Shown here piece by piece: positions 11,228-19,174 of a DNA stretch of 64,000 nt. A program made the position numbers and the translations under genes. A model generated the notes under the pieces. The model was not told where the DNA came from. It saw only the letters and a list, made by a program, of their open reading frames with translations, and ran no database searches. How positions within the stretch are numbered: the stretch's first letter is position 1; each line of letters opens with the position of its first letter. The DNA comes from Nocardioides alkalitolerans. GTDB lineage: Bacteria > Actinomycetota > Actinomycetes > Propionibacteriales > Nocardioidaceae. Location: contig CP116227.1 of NCBI GenBank assembly GCA_038184435.1, positions 1,765,501 through 1,829,500 of the forward strand, given 5' to 3'.

Positions 11228-13081
11228 GTGGTCGCCGCCATGGCCGACCCCGATGAGTTCGACGCGTTCTACAAGGACGCGCGCGACCGCTTGCTCGCGC
11301 AGACCTACCTGCTGACGGGCGACCTGCCGGCCGCCCGCAGCGCGGTGCGCGAGGCCTTCGTCGTCGGCTGGCACCACTGGGCGAAGGTCAACGCACGGGG
11401 CGAGCCCGAGTCCGAGGTGCGGCCCCGCGCCTGGGCGAACGCCTCCCGGCGCGCCACCACCCGTCCGTGGCACCGCGAGAAGGACATCGACCCGGAGGTC
11501 GCCCGCACCCTCGAGGTGCTCGGCGGCCTCGACTGGGCGCCGCGCCGCATGCTGGTCGCCTGCGAGGTCGCCCGGCTGCCGCTGGCCGAGGCCTCCCGCG
11601 AGGTCGGCGTCACCGTCGAGGACGGCGCCCAGCACCTCGCCGTCGGGCGCGCGGAGCTCGCCGAGCACCGCGGCCTGGCGACCCCCGAGGACGTGGAGGC
11701 CGCCCTGTCGGCCGTCACGGCGACGCTCGGCGACGTCCGCTGGCCGCGGCCGTCGATCCTGCGGCGCGCCGGACGGCGCCGCCGCCGCGTCCACACGGTC
11801 GGCGGGGTCGCCCTCGCGTGCGTCGCCCTCGTGGTGTCGGGCGCGGTCGTCCACGACGCCGACGGCACCGCCACGTCGTTGGCACGTTCGGTCGACCGCG
11901 AGGCGCCCGCCGAGACGCCGGCCCTCGGCCCGGTCCCCGAGCTGGCCGCGAGCTTCACGACCGCGCAGCTGCTCCCCAGCAGCGAGATCGAGCTCCTGTC
12001 CCCCGACAGCGCCTGGACGAGCACGACGAGCGACAACACGAGCGGCGACGGCCTCGTGCTCCCGTGCCAGCAGGCGCGGTACGCCGACGCCGAGGGCCTG
12101 GCCGGGTTCGTGAGCGCCCACCGGGCGACGACCCCGGAGGGCACCTCGCTGCGCGCCTTCCAGGCGAGCGAGCTCTCCCGGGACCCCGAGGCGGCGACCG
12201 CCACGATGGAGTCCTGGGCCTCCTGGTTCGGCGGCTGCGACGAGCCCCGCGCCCAGGTGCTCGGCACCTACGACGTGACCGGCGTGGGCGACGTCGCCCT
12301 GGCGTTCACCGTGCAGGTCGCCGGGCCCCCGCAGTCGATGGTGACCGCCGCGATCGCCCGCACCGGCGACATCACCACCGTCGTGGTCGCCGACGCCGCC
12401 TCGACGGAGTCCGACGCGCGGGAGCCGGTCGTCGACCTGCTCGCCAGCGCGGTCGACCGCGTGTGCGACACCGAGGCCGGCGGGGCCTGCTCCTCCTCCC
12501 CCGCGCTCGAGCCCCGCCTCCCGGTGGCGACGGGCGACGCGCCCACCCTGCTCGAGACCGTCGACCTCCCGCCCGTGCCGGGCATCGACCTGCCGTGGTC
12601 GGGCACACGACCGACGGTCCCCGAGGTCAACCCTGCGGCGACCGTGTGCGACCGCGCCGGGTTCACCGACGGCTTCGCCGACCCGACCACCCGCACCTTC
12701 GTCATCCCCGACGCCGGCCTGCCCGCCACCTTCGGCCTCGCCCAGACCAGCGGCCGCCTCAGCGACCAGCAGGTCGCCGACGGCTTCGTCGGCACCATCG
12801 CGGACCGCCTGGCCGACTGCGTCGGGGCGGACCTCGTCACGTCGGCGGAGGTCATCGGCAGCGGTGAGTACGACTCCGGCCGCATGATCGTCTGGGACCT
12901 CGAGGTGCGGGTCGACGAGGACGACACGGTCCGCGTGCTCATGGGCGTGGCCCGGGCCGGCAACCTCGTCACCCAGGTCGGCTTCGTGCCGGCCGGCGAC
13001 GCCGACCTCGACGACGACACCTTCGTGGCCCTCGTGCAGCGCGCCCGCGAGCGCCTCCTCATCGCGGGCCCGACGGGCTGA
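11228..13081 (+). CDS. ECF-sigma-like domain fused to transmembrane sensor
   Basis: A 617-residue fusion. Residues about 8-60 (DEFDAFYKDARDRLL... AVREAFVVGWHHW) align by eye with sigma region 2 of the ECF factor encoded next door. Residues about 105-165 (LDWAPRRMLVACEVARLPLAEASREVGV) align with its region 4. An arginine-rich stretch and one membrane helix (about 193-212) follow, then a 400-residue extracytoplasmic part with several cysteines in two similar halves, like PknH-type sensor domains. GTG 11228 has a perfect GGAGGT eight nt upstream; ATG 11240 is the alternative, since TACCGT (11224-11229) could be a -10. Region 4 lacks part of the usual helix-turn-helix consensus (QHLAVGRAELAEH where the neighbour has VKARLSRGRSALA), so it may be a regulator rather than a working sigma factor. 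Confidence 0.8.
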   Translation: MVAAMADPDEFDAFYKDARDRLLAQTYLLTGDLPAARSAVREAFVVGWHHWAKVNARGEPESEVRPRAWANASRRATTRPWHREKDIDPEVARTLEVLGGLDWAPRRMLVACEVARLPLAEASREVGVTVEDGAQHLAVGRAELAEHRGLATPEDVEAALSAVTATLGDVRWPRPSILRRAGRRRRRVHTVGGVALACVALVVSGAVVHDADGTATSLARSVDREAPAETPALGPVPELAASFTTAQLLPSSEIELLSPDSAWTSTTSDNTSGDGLVLPCQQARYADAEGLAGFVSAHRATTPEGTSLRAFQASELSRDPEAATATMESWASWFGGCDEPRAQVLGTYDVTGVGDVALAFTVQVAGPPQSMVTAAIARTGDITTVVVADAASTESDAREPVVDLLASAVDRVCDTEAGGACSSSPALEPRLPVATGDAPTLLETVDLPPVPGIDLPWSGTRPTVPEVNPAATVCDRAGFTDGFADPTTRTFVIPDAGLPATFGLAQTSGRLSDQQVADGFVGTIADRLADCVGADLVTSAEVIGSGEYDSGRMIVWDLEVRVDEDDTVRVLMGVARAGNLVTQVGFVPAGDADLDDDTFVALVQRARERLLIAGPTG

Positions 13082-13125
13082 CCCCCTCCCGTCCGCAACC
13101 GGCCGCGAGAATGTCGGCCGCGGGT

Positions 13126-13151
13126 GCAACCGGACCCGCACGCCGGGCGTC
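13126..13151 (+). promoter_or_regulatory. candidate ECF-type promoter of the sigma/sensor pair
   Basis: GCAACC (13126-13131) and CGTC (13148-13151) are separated by exactly 16 nt, the -35/-10 pattern of many ECF sigma promoters. It is placed 56 nt before the ECF gene start, which would allow autoregulation. Confidence 0.5.
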
Positions 13152-13207
13152 ATCACCCCGACGGACCGGCCGGGGACATCCCGGCCGGACGATCTCGGGG
13201 AGGTGAG

Positions 13208-13717
13208 ATGGACGAGGCCGACTTCGACGCGTTCTACCAGGCGTCGTTCCAACGTGTCGTCAACCAGCTGTCGGCCATGATCGGCGACCGCGACGAGGCG
13301 CACGAGTGCGTGCAGGAGGCCTTCGTGCGGGCCTGGGCCCACCGGCGCAAGCTCGCGAAGGTCGAGCACCCGGAGGCCTGGGTGCGCACGGTGGCGCACC
13401 GGTTCGCGGTGAGCCGCTGGCGGCGTACGTCGCGGTCCCGCCGCGACCCGGACCGGGCGCTCGGTGCCTCGGCGACCGCCGGTGGTCCCTCCGAGGACCA
13501 CGTCGCGGTGGTTGCCGCCCTCCGGCGGCTGCCCGCGGCCCAGCGCGAGGCGCTTGTGCTCCACCACGTCTGCGACCTCCCCGTCGCCCAGGTCGCCCGC
13601 GAGACCGGGGCACCCGAGGGCACCGTCAAGGCCCGACTGTCCCGGGGGCGCTCCGCCCTCGCGACCCTCCTCTCCGACGAGACCCCCGACCTCCGGGAGG
13701 GACCCACCCATGCCTGA
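13208..13717 (+). CDS. ECF sigma factor, SigE family
   Basis: A 169-residue two-domain sigma factor. Region 2 occupies about residues 4-72 (DFDAFYQASFQRVV, DEAHECVQEAFVRAWAH, HPEAWVRTVAHRFA). Region 4 is about 100-155 (LRRLPAAQREALVLHHVCDL, then VAQVARETGAPEGTVKARLSRGR as helix-turn-helix). The ATG 13208 is chosen over upstream in-frame codons because GGGGAGG lies five nt before it and region 2 starts at once. Its stop overlaps the start of the membrane sensor gene, so the two are translationally coupled, the usual arrangement for an ECF factor and its anti-sigma partner. Confidence 0.93.
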   Translation: MDEADFDAFYQASFQRVVNQLSAMIGDRDEAHECVQEAFVRAWAHRRKLAKVEHPEAWVRTVAHRFAVSRWRRTSRSRRDPDRALGASATAGGPSEDHVAVVAALRRLPAAQREALVLHHVCDLPVAQVARETGAPEGTVKARLSRGRSALATLLSDETPDLREGPTHA

Positions 13718-15239
13718 CCACATCCCCGACCCCGCCGGCGACCCCGTCGACCGGCTCCGCTCGCTCTCCCGCACAGGACGTCCCATGCCCGCACTGCCCG
13801 CCGAGGAGGTCCGCCGTCGCGGCGACCGCCGGCGCCGACGCACGCAGGCGATGGCCGCCGCGGCCACGCTCGTCGTCGTCGGTGTCATCGGCACCGGTGG
13901 CGTGGCGCTGGGCGGCATGCTGGCCGACCGGGGCGGTCCGGGACCGGCCGACACCCCGACCCCGGCGCCCGTGGAGGCGCCCCTGCGCACCGACGTGCCC
14001 GACGACTTCCCGCTCGAGGCGGGCCTCGAGGTCATCGAGGGCGGTGCGTCCGACACCGCGCTCTCCGCGAGCTCCATCACCGTCTGCGACGAGGAGGTCG
14101 GTCTCGCGACGGACGACGACGTGGTCGCCTCGGCGTCCACCGGCGCCGGCGGCATGGGCGAGTCCGCCGTGTACGCCCGCTCCGTGGCGACGTTCCCCGA
14201 CGTCGACGCGGCGGCGGCCTTCGTCGACGACGTCCGCACCGCGGTCGACGGGTGCACCTTCAGCGCGGGCGAGTCCCGCACCACGGCCACCCTCGACGAC
14301 GTCCTCACGCGCAACGCCGAGGCCTCCGCTCCGCTCGACGAGACCCTCGAGGTGCGCGCGTGGGGCGCCGAGGCCACGCCGGGGGGCGACGCCCCGGGAG
14401 CCACCAGCCTGCGCGTCTACCGGGTCGCCAACGCGGTGCTCGTCAGCCGCACCATCGACCCGACCGCCGGCGAGGCCGACCTCGACGCCCTCACGCTCGA
14501 CGGCTTCGAGCTCGAGCAGTCAGCCGTGCTGGCGATGCGCTACTACGCGGGACAGGACCTGCCGTCGTACTCCGGCGCCGACCCGGTCGACCCCGACCAG
14601 GGCGAGCCCTCCAGCCCGGCCGCGTCGGTGGCGTCCGGTCAGGTGCTCACGGTCGACGACCTGCCGGCGCCGCCGGAGCGGAGCGAGGAGTGGGTGGCGA
14701 TCGAGCCGTCCGACGAGCCGACGCTCGCGTGCGAGCCACAGCGTCTCCAGGTGCTGGGGTTCGCGGACGCGCGCTACGCCGAGTTCACCGCACCGATCGC
14801 GGAGGAACCGGGGACGACGCCTGACCCGAACGCCCCGGTGCTGCGCGACTCGGCGATCAACACCGCCGTGCTGGCCTTCGACTCGCGGGCGGAGGCCGAT
14901 GCCGCCTACGGCACGGTCACGTCGTGGATCTCCACCTGCGACGCGCCCGTCGGCGGCCAGGACCTCACCGTCGAGGACCGCGAGCCCACGGTCGTCGTGC
15001 CGGACGGCTCCGAGGGCTACTGGTGGGCCACGTCGTACACCGCCCCCGAGGCCTGCCCGGACAGCGACTGCGACGCGATCTGGTTCGACCACCAGGGCGC
15101 GGCGCTGGTGGGGACCTACGTCGTGCTGGTCTCCTACCGCGACCTCGCCGGTCCCGTCGAGCTCGAGGGGATGGACGACCGCATGAACGCGATCTTCACC
15201 GCGGCGGTCGCGAACGCGGCGTACGGGTTGGAGGGCTGA
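13710..15239 (+). CDS. membrane-anchored sensor, probable anti-sigma partner
   Basis: A 509-residue protein with a short basic cytoplasmic N-terminus (about 1-46), one membrane helix (about 47-71) and a large exported part. The exported part holds two related domains (about 95-280 and 330-505), each with paired cysteines, F/YxxDAAAAF-type helices and Trp/Tyr clusters similar to PknH-type extracellular sensor domains. Overlap with the ECF gene suggests it binds or reports to that sigma factor. No HxxxCxxC zinc anti-sigma motif is present, so the anti-sigma role is inferred from context only. It resembles the C-terminal part of the upstream fusion protein. Confidence 0.8.
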   Translation: MPDHIPDPAGDPVDRLRSLSRTGRPMPALPAEEVRRRGDRRRRRTQAMAAAATLVVVGVIGTGGVALGGMLADRGGPGPADTPTPAPVEAPLRTDVPDDFPLEAGLEVIEGGASDTALSASSITVCDEEVGLATDDDVVASASTGAGGMGESAVYARSVATFPDVDAAAAFVDDVRTAVDGCTFSAGESRTTATLDDVLTRNAEASAPLDETLEVRAWGAEATPGGDAPGATSLRVYRVANAVLVSRTIDPTAGEADLDALTLDGFELEQSAVLAMRYYAGQDLPSYSGADPVDPDQGEPSSPAASVASGQVLTVDDLPAPPERSEEWVAIEPSDEPTLACEPQRLQVLGFADARYAEFTAPIAEEPGTTPDPNAPVLRDSAINTAVLAFDSRAEADAAYGTVTSWISTCDAPVGGQDLTVEDREPTVVVPDGSEGYWWATSYTAPEACPDSDCDAIWFDHQGAALVGTYVVLVSYRDLAGPVELEGMDDRMNAIFTAAVANAAYGLEG

Positions 15240-15263
15240 GCCTCCCTCCCCGGCCCCCTCCCC

Positions 15264-15348
15264 CACCTCGTGTAACGCGGTGTTCGTGCTACGTGTGCGG
15301 TGGTCGACCACTGCTCCAGTAGCCCGGACACCGCGTTACACGTCGGTG
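15264..15348. repeat. 85-nt imperfect palindrome
   Basis: The outer 14 bp (GTGTAACGCGGTGT, 15270-15283, and its exact complement at 15328-15341) are perfect, and the arms continue imperfectly to a GTGGTCGACCAC centre. It sits between convergent genes but is separate from the obvious terminator at 15387-15427, so it looks like an extragenic palindromic element. Confidence 0.75.
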
Positions 15349-15386
15349 ATGGCGGGCGGGTCCGGGCCCCGGCACCCCCGGGAACG

Positions 15387-15427
15387 ACGACGGCGCCGGC
15401 CCCGCTGAGCGGGACCGGCGCCGTCGT
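15387..15427. terminator. bidirectional terminator between sensor gene and sucD
   Basis: A 19-bp stem with one mismatch and a TGA loop (ACGACGGCGCCGG at the outer 5' arm, CCGGCGCCGTCGT at the 3' arm) lies 23 bp from the sucD stop, between convergent genes. Confidence 0.85.
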
Positions 15428-15449
15428 GCGTTCGTGCGTGAGCCGAGGC

Positions 15450-16346
15450 TCAGCGGCTCTGCAGGATCTCCCGCGCGAGCGCCGCCGTCTCGGACGGCGT
15501 CTTGCCGACCTTGACGCCGACGGCCTCGAGCGCGTCCTTCTTCGCCTGCGCCGTGCCGGCCGAGCCGGACACGATCGCGCCGGCGTGACCCATAGTCTTG
15601 CCCTCCGGCGCGGTGAAGCCCGCCACGTAGCCGACGACCGGCTTCGTGATGTTCTCCTTGATGTACGCCGCGGCCCGCTCCTCGGCGTCGCCCCCGATCT
15701 CACCGATCATGACGATCACCTCGGTCTCCGGGTCCTCCTCGAAGGCCTGGAGCGCGTCGATGTGCGTCGTGCCGACGATCGGGTCGCCGCCGATGCCGAT
15801 GGCCGTCGAGAAGCCGAAGTCCTTCAGCTCGAACATCATCTGGTAGGTCAGCGTGCCCGACTTCGACACGAGACCGACCGGGCCCTTGCCCGTGATGGTG
15901 TGGGGCGTGATGCCGGCCAGGGACTCGCCCGGCGTGATGATGCCGGGGCAGTTCGGGCCGATCATCCGGGTGGACTTGCCCTGCAGGTAGGACCAGACCT
16001 CGGCCGTGTCCTGCACCGGGACGCCCTCGGTGATGACCACGATGAGCGGCATCCCGGCGTCGATGGCCTCGATGGCCGCGTCCTTGGTGAACGGCGGCGG
16101 GACGAAGAGGACGGACACGTTGGCGCCCGTCTCCTTCATGGCGTCGGCGACGCTGCCGAAGACCGGCAGCTCGACGTCGTTACCGTCGGCGTCCTTGTGG
16201 GTCACCGTCGTGCCGGCCTTGCGCGCGTTCACGCCACCCACGATCGAGGCGCCCGAGTCGAGCATGAGGGCCGTGTGCTTCGCACCCATGCCACCCGTGA
16301 TGCCCTGGACGATGATCTTGGAGTCGGAGTTCAGGTAGATCGACAT
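15450..16346 (-). CDS. sucD: succinyl-CoA ligase alpha subunit
   Basis: The 298-residue alpha subunit carries the CoA-binding domain at the N-terminus (VQGITGGMGAKHT, 13-25) and the active-site phosphohistidine in GHAGAIVSG near 246. With SucC it converts succinyl-CoA to succinate with nucleotide triphosphate formation. It starts 28 bp after sucC and ends at a strong terminator, making a two-gene operon. Confidence 0.97.
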   Translation of the reverse strand: MSIYLNSDSKIIVQGITGGMGAKHTALMLDSGASIVGGVNARKAGTTVTHKDADGNDVELPVFGSVADAMKETGANVSVLFVPPPFTKDAAIEAIDAGMPLIVVITEGVPVQDTAEVWSYLQGKSTRMIGPNCPGIITPGESLAGITPHTITGKGPVGLVSKSGTLTYQMMFELKDFGFSTAIGIGGDPIVGTTHIDALQAFEEDPETEVIVMIGEIGGDAEERAAAYIKENITKPVVGYVAGFTAPEGKTMGHAGAIVSGSAGTAQAKKDALEAVGVKVGKTPSETAALAREILQSR

Positions 16347-16374
16347 TGCTCTCTCGTCTCTTCTCTAACCGGGC

Positions 16375-17541
16375 TCAGGCGTTGGCGAGCTCGGCGGCCT
16401 TGTCGGCCGCGCCGTCCATCGTGTCGACCTGCGTGACGAGCGGGTGGGCCAGCTCGTCCAGGATCGCCCGGCCCTGCTCGACGTTGTTGCCGTCGAGACG
16501 CACGACGAGCGGCTTCGTCGCGGCGTCGCCGAGGAGCTCGAGCGCGCCCTTGATGCCGTTGGCGACCTCGTCGCACGCGGTGATGCCGCCGAAGACGTTG
16601 ACGAACACGCTCTTGACCTGCGGGTCGTTGAGGATGACGTCGAGGCCGTTCGCCATCACCTGGGCGTTGGCGCCGCCACCGATGTCGAGGAAGTTGGCGG
16701 GCTTGACGCCGCCGTGCGCCTCACCGGCGTAGGCGACGACGTCGAGCGTGCTCATCACGAGGCCCGCGCCGTTGCCGATGATGCCGACCTGGCCGTCGAG
16801 CTTCACGTAGTTGAGACCGAGGTCCTTGGCCTTCGCCTCGAGCGGGTCGGCCTCCTCGCGGATCTCGAAGTCGGCGTGCTCGGGGTGGCGGAACTCCGAC
16901 GCGTTCTCGTCGAGCGAGACCTTGCCGTCGAGCGCCTCGAGCTTGTCGCCGGCCAGGCGCGCGAGGGGGTTGACCTCGACGAGCGTGGCGTCCTCCTCGA
17001 CGAAGACCGTGTAGAGCGCCTGGATCATCTCCACGGCCTGCTCGAAGACGGCCTCGGGGAACTTGGCGTCGGTCGCGATCTCGCGGGCCTTGGCCTCGTC
17101 GACACCGGTGCCCGGGTCGACGGGGATCTGGCGGACGGCCTCGGGGTTGGTCTTCGCGACCTCCTCGATCTCGACACCACCCTCGACGGACGCGATGCAG
17201 AGGTACTGACGGTTCGACCGGTCCAGCAGGAACGAGAAGTAGTACTCCTCCTCCGGCGGGGTCGCGGGCGTCACCAGCACGCGGTTGACCGTGAGGCCCT
17301 TGATCTCCATGCCGAGGATGTTCGAGGCGTGCTCGAACGCCTCGTCCGCGGTCTTGGCGATCTTCACGCCGCCGGCCTTGCCGCGACCGCCGGCCTTGAC
17401 CTGCGCCTTGATGACGGTGACGCCACCGATCTCCTCGGCTGCCGCCTTCGCCGCCTCGGCCGTCTCGACGACGGTGCCGAGCGTGGTCGCCACGCCGTGC
17501 TTGGCGAAGAGCTGCTTCGCCTGGTACTCCATCAGGTCCAC
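16375..17541 (-). CDS. sucC: succinyl-CoA ligase beta subunit
   Basis: The 388-residue beta subunit has an ATP-grasp domain in the N-terminal two thirds (KAQVKAGGRGKAGGV near 47-61, VNPLA near 208) and a CoA-ligase domain (DIGGGANAQ, NVFGGIT) at the C-terminus. The GTG at 17541 is chosen because SucC proteins usually begin one turn before EYQA and AAGGA lies 11 nt upstream; the internal ATG (17532) would leave 20 nt. A perfect CRP-type palindrome lies about 110 bp upstream. Confidence 0.96.
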   Translation of the reverse strand: MDLMEYQAKQLFAKHGVATTLGTVVETAEAAKAAAEEIGGVTVIKAQVKAGGRGKAGGVKIAKTADEAFEHASNILGMEIKGLTVNRVLVTPATPPEEEYYFSFLLDRSNRQYLCIASVEGGVEIEEVAKTNPEAVRQIPVDPGTGVDEAKAREIATDAKFPEAVFEQAVEMIQALYTVFVEEDATLVEVNPLARLAGDKLEALDGKVSLDENASEFRHPEHADFEIREEADPLEAKAKDLGLNYVKLDGQVGIIGNGAGLVMSTLDVVAYAGEAHGGVKPANFLDIGGGANAQVMANGLDVILNDPQVKSVFVNVFGGITACDEVANGIKGALELLGDAATKPLVVRLDGNNVEQGRAILDELAHPLVTQVDTMDGAADKAAELANA

Positions 17542-17643
17542 GATCCGACCATTCCTTTGGTAGTGAGGGTGAGAGTCCGGATTCCTCGGCGCACGATAGA
17601 CCCGTGCTCCCGGTGGCAGCACAGGGGTCCACTACCTCGGAGT

Positions 17644-17669
17644 ACGCTTGTGACCGCGGTCACAAGCGT
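17644..17669. promoter_or_regulatory. CRP/GlxR-type operator between sucC and the M23 peptidase gene
   Basis: A perfect 26-bp palindrome. Its centre, TGTGACCGCGGTCACA (17649-17664), fits the TGTGAN6TCACA consensus of CRP, GlxR and Rv3676-type regulators exactly. It lies in the 331-bp divergent gap, about 103 bp from the sucC start and 204 bp from the peptidase start. The rest of that gap (17542-17872) shows no gene. Confidence 0.75.
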
Positions 17670-17872
17670 CAATGGTTGCTCCGCGGCGGCCCCGTCGCAG
17701 CGGGTGGACGGGCGGCGGCGCGCCTGTCCGAACGGAGGGGGCTTTTCCACAGAAACAGCCGTGCCGCGATTTCCAGGGGGCTCCGACGTCCGTTACAGTC
17801 GGGCGCTGACTTCCCGAGGACCGATTGCAGGGTGCCCCCGCGCCCCGCAGAAGAACGAGGATCAAGAGGTAC

Positions 17873-19066
17873 ATGGGCAACCACCGAGCAGATCACCGCG
17901 GCTCCCGCCGCCTCGGTGGATCGACCTCTGGTGACGCAGCCCGCCCCGTCGGAGGCAAGCGCGCGGCCCGCCCCGAGCCGCGCCGCCGTGCCACCACGGT
18001 CGAGCGGAGCGCCACCACCGAGATCAGCACCCCCGCGATCGAGCGCGACGTCACCACGACGCGCCCCGTGACGGCCACCCCGGTGCGTGCGGCGCACGAG
18101 GGCACCCGGTTCGAGGACACGACGCTGACGCTCCCGGCCGTGACCGCGAGCGTCCCCGCCCCCACGACGTACGACGTGCGTGGCTACGCGGCGCAGGCCC
18201 GCGCGGAGGCGAAGGCCGAGGCCCGCGCCCAGACCGCCGCCGCGCGCTCCGCCGAGCCGGGTCGTCGCCGCGCGGTGAAGGAGGCGAAGCCGGCGTCCAC
18301 CGGCACCGGCTTCCGCATCCCCGTCCGCCCCTCCGGCCCCGTCCTCGCGGGCGTGGCCGTGCTCGCCATCTCGACCGGCGGTGCGCTCACGGCCGGCGGC
18401 GCAGGCACCACCACCGACGTCGACCAGCCCACGACCCAGGTCGCGGCCAGCGGTGCGATGTCGGGCACGACGGTGGCCTCGAGCGGCGACCTGCTCACGG
18501 AGCGGAACCGCGCCGTCAGCCGCGACTCGCAGCGCGACGCCCTCGCGGACGCGACGGTCGACGAGGCCACCCTCCAGCAGACGGAGGAGATGGCGGAGGA
18601 GCGCGCCACCGCGATCAGCGCCCTCGGCCAGGCGGCCGAGCAGGAGGCCCAGCGGGTCGCCGCGAACGCGTGGGTGCTGCCCGTGGCGAGCTACCGCCTC
18701 ACCAACCGGTTCGGCCAGGCCGAGTCCTACTACGCGTCGGGCTACCACACGGGTCTCGACTTCGCCGCCCCGTCGGGCACGACGATCAAGGCCGTCGCCG
18801 GCGGTCGCGTGACCCAGGCCGGCTACAACGGCAGCTACGGCAACAAGACCGTCATCACGCTCGAGGACGGCACGGAGATGTGGTACGCCCACCAGTCGTC
18901 CATCGCCGTCTCCGTCGGCGACACGGTCGCCGCGGGCGACGTGATCGGCTACGTCGGTTCGACCGGCAACAGCACCGGCCCCCACCTCCACCTCGAGGTG
19001 CGACCCGGCGCCGGTGACCCCGTCGACCCGTACGCGGCGCTCCAGCAGAACGGCGTCACCCCCTGA
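17873..19066 (+). CDS. M23 family peptidase, membrane-anchored LytM-type
   Basis: A 397-residue protein with a long, basic, low-complexity cytoplasmic region (about 1-145), one membrane helix (about 150-175), a helical linker (about 205-265) and a C-terminal peptidase M23 domain (about 275-390). The zinc ligands are visible: HTGLDF near 295 and HLHLE near 373. Such enzymes cleave peptidoglycan stem or cross-bridge peptides. ATG 17873 follows AAGAGGT. Its neighbour order (pcrA, M23, sucC, sucD) is the same as remembered for mycobacteria. Confidence 0.9.
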   Translation: MGNHRADHRGSRRLGGSTSGDAARPVGGKRAARPEPRRRATTVERSATTEISTPAIERDVTTTRPVTATPVRAAHEGTRFEDTTLTLPAVTASVPAPTTYDVRGYAAQARAEAKAEARAQTAAARSAEPGRRRAVKEAKPASTGTGFRIPVRPSGPVLAGVAVLAISTGGALTAGGAGTTTDVDQPTTQVAASGAMSGTTVASSGDLLTERNRAVSRDSQRDALADATVDEATLQQTEEMAEERATAISALGQAAEQEAQRVAANAWVLPVASYRLTNRFGQAESYYASGYHTGLDFAAPSGTTIKAVAGGRVTQAGYNGSYGNKTVITLEDGTEMWYAHQSSIAVSVGDTVAAGDVIGYVGSTGNSTGPHLHLEVRPGAGDPVDPYAALQQNGVTP

Positions 19067-19085
19067 TCCGTCGCTCGTCGTCGGG

Positions 19086-19146
19086 ATAGTCCCTGACGTT
19101 TTCGACCACCTGGATCGATCCAGTGGTCGGAAACGTCAGGGACTAT
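19086..19146. repeat. 61-nt near-perfect palindrome
   Basis: The arms ATAGTCCCTGACGTTT and AAACGTCAGGGACTAT match exactly; with one mismatch and one bulge the stem continues to a GATCGATC centre. It lies between convergent genes, where it may end transcription both ways or be an extragenic palindromic repeat. It shares a GACCAC core with the palindrome at 15264. Confidence 0.8.
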
Positions 19147-19174
19147 CGCGTTCGGGGGCGACGCCGCCCCGCGG

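Noticed and set aside
9184..11241. 685-codon minus-strand frame extending PurN upstream
   Set aside because: The extension runs through perM in another frame and is low complexity; PurN starts at GTG 9861.
11099..14404. 1101-codon minus-strand open frame over the sigma cassette
   Set aside because: Its sequence is Arg/Gly/Ala low complexity. The plus strand has recognisable sigma regions, ribosome sites and overlapping stops and starts.
15264..15348. tRNA or other structured RNA gene
   Set aside because: The strong folding is a simple two-arm palindrome without cloverleaf arms or a CCA-proximal acceptor.
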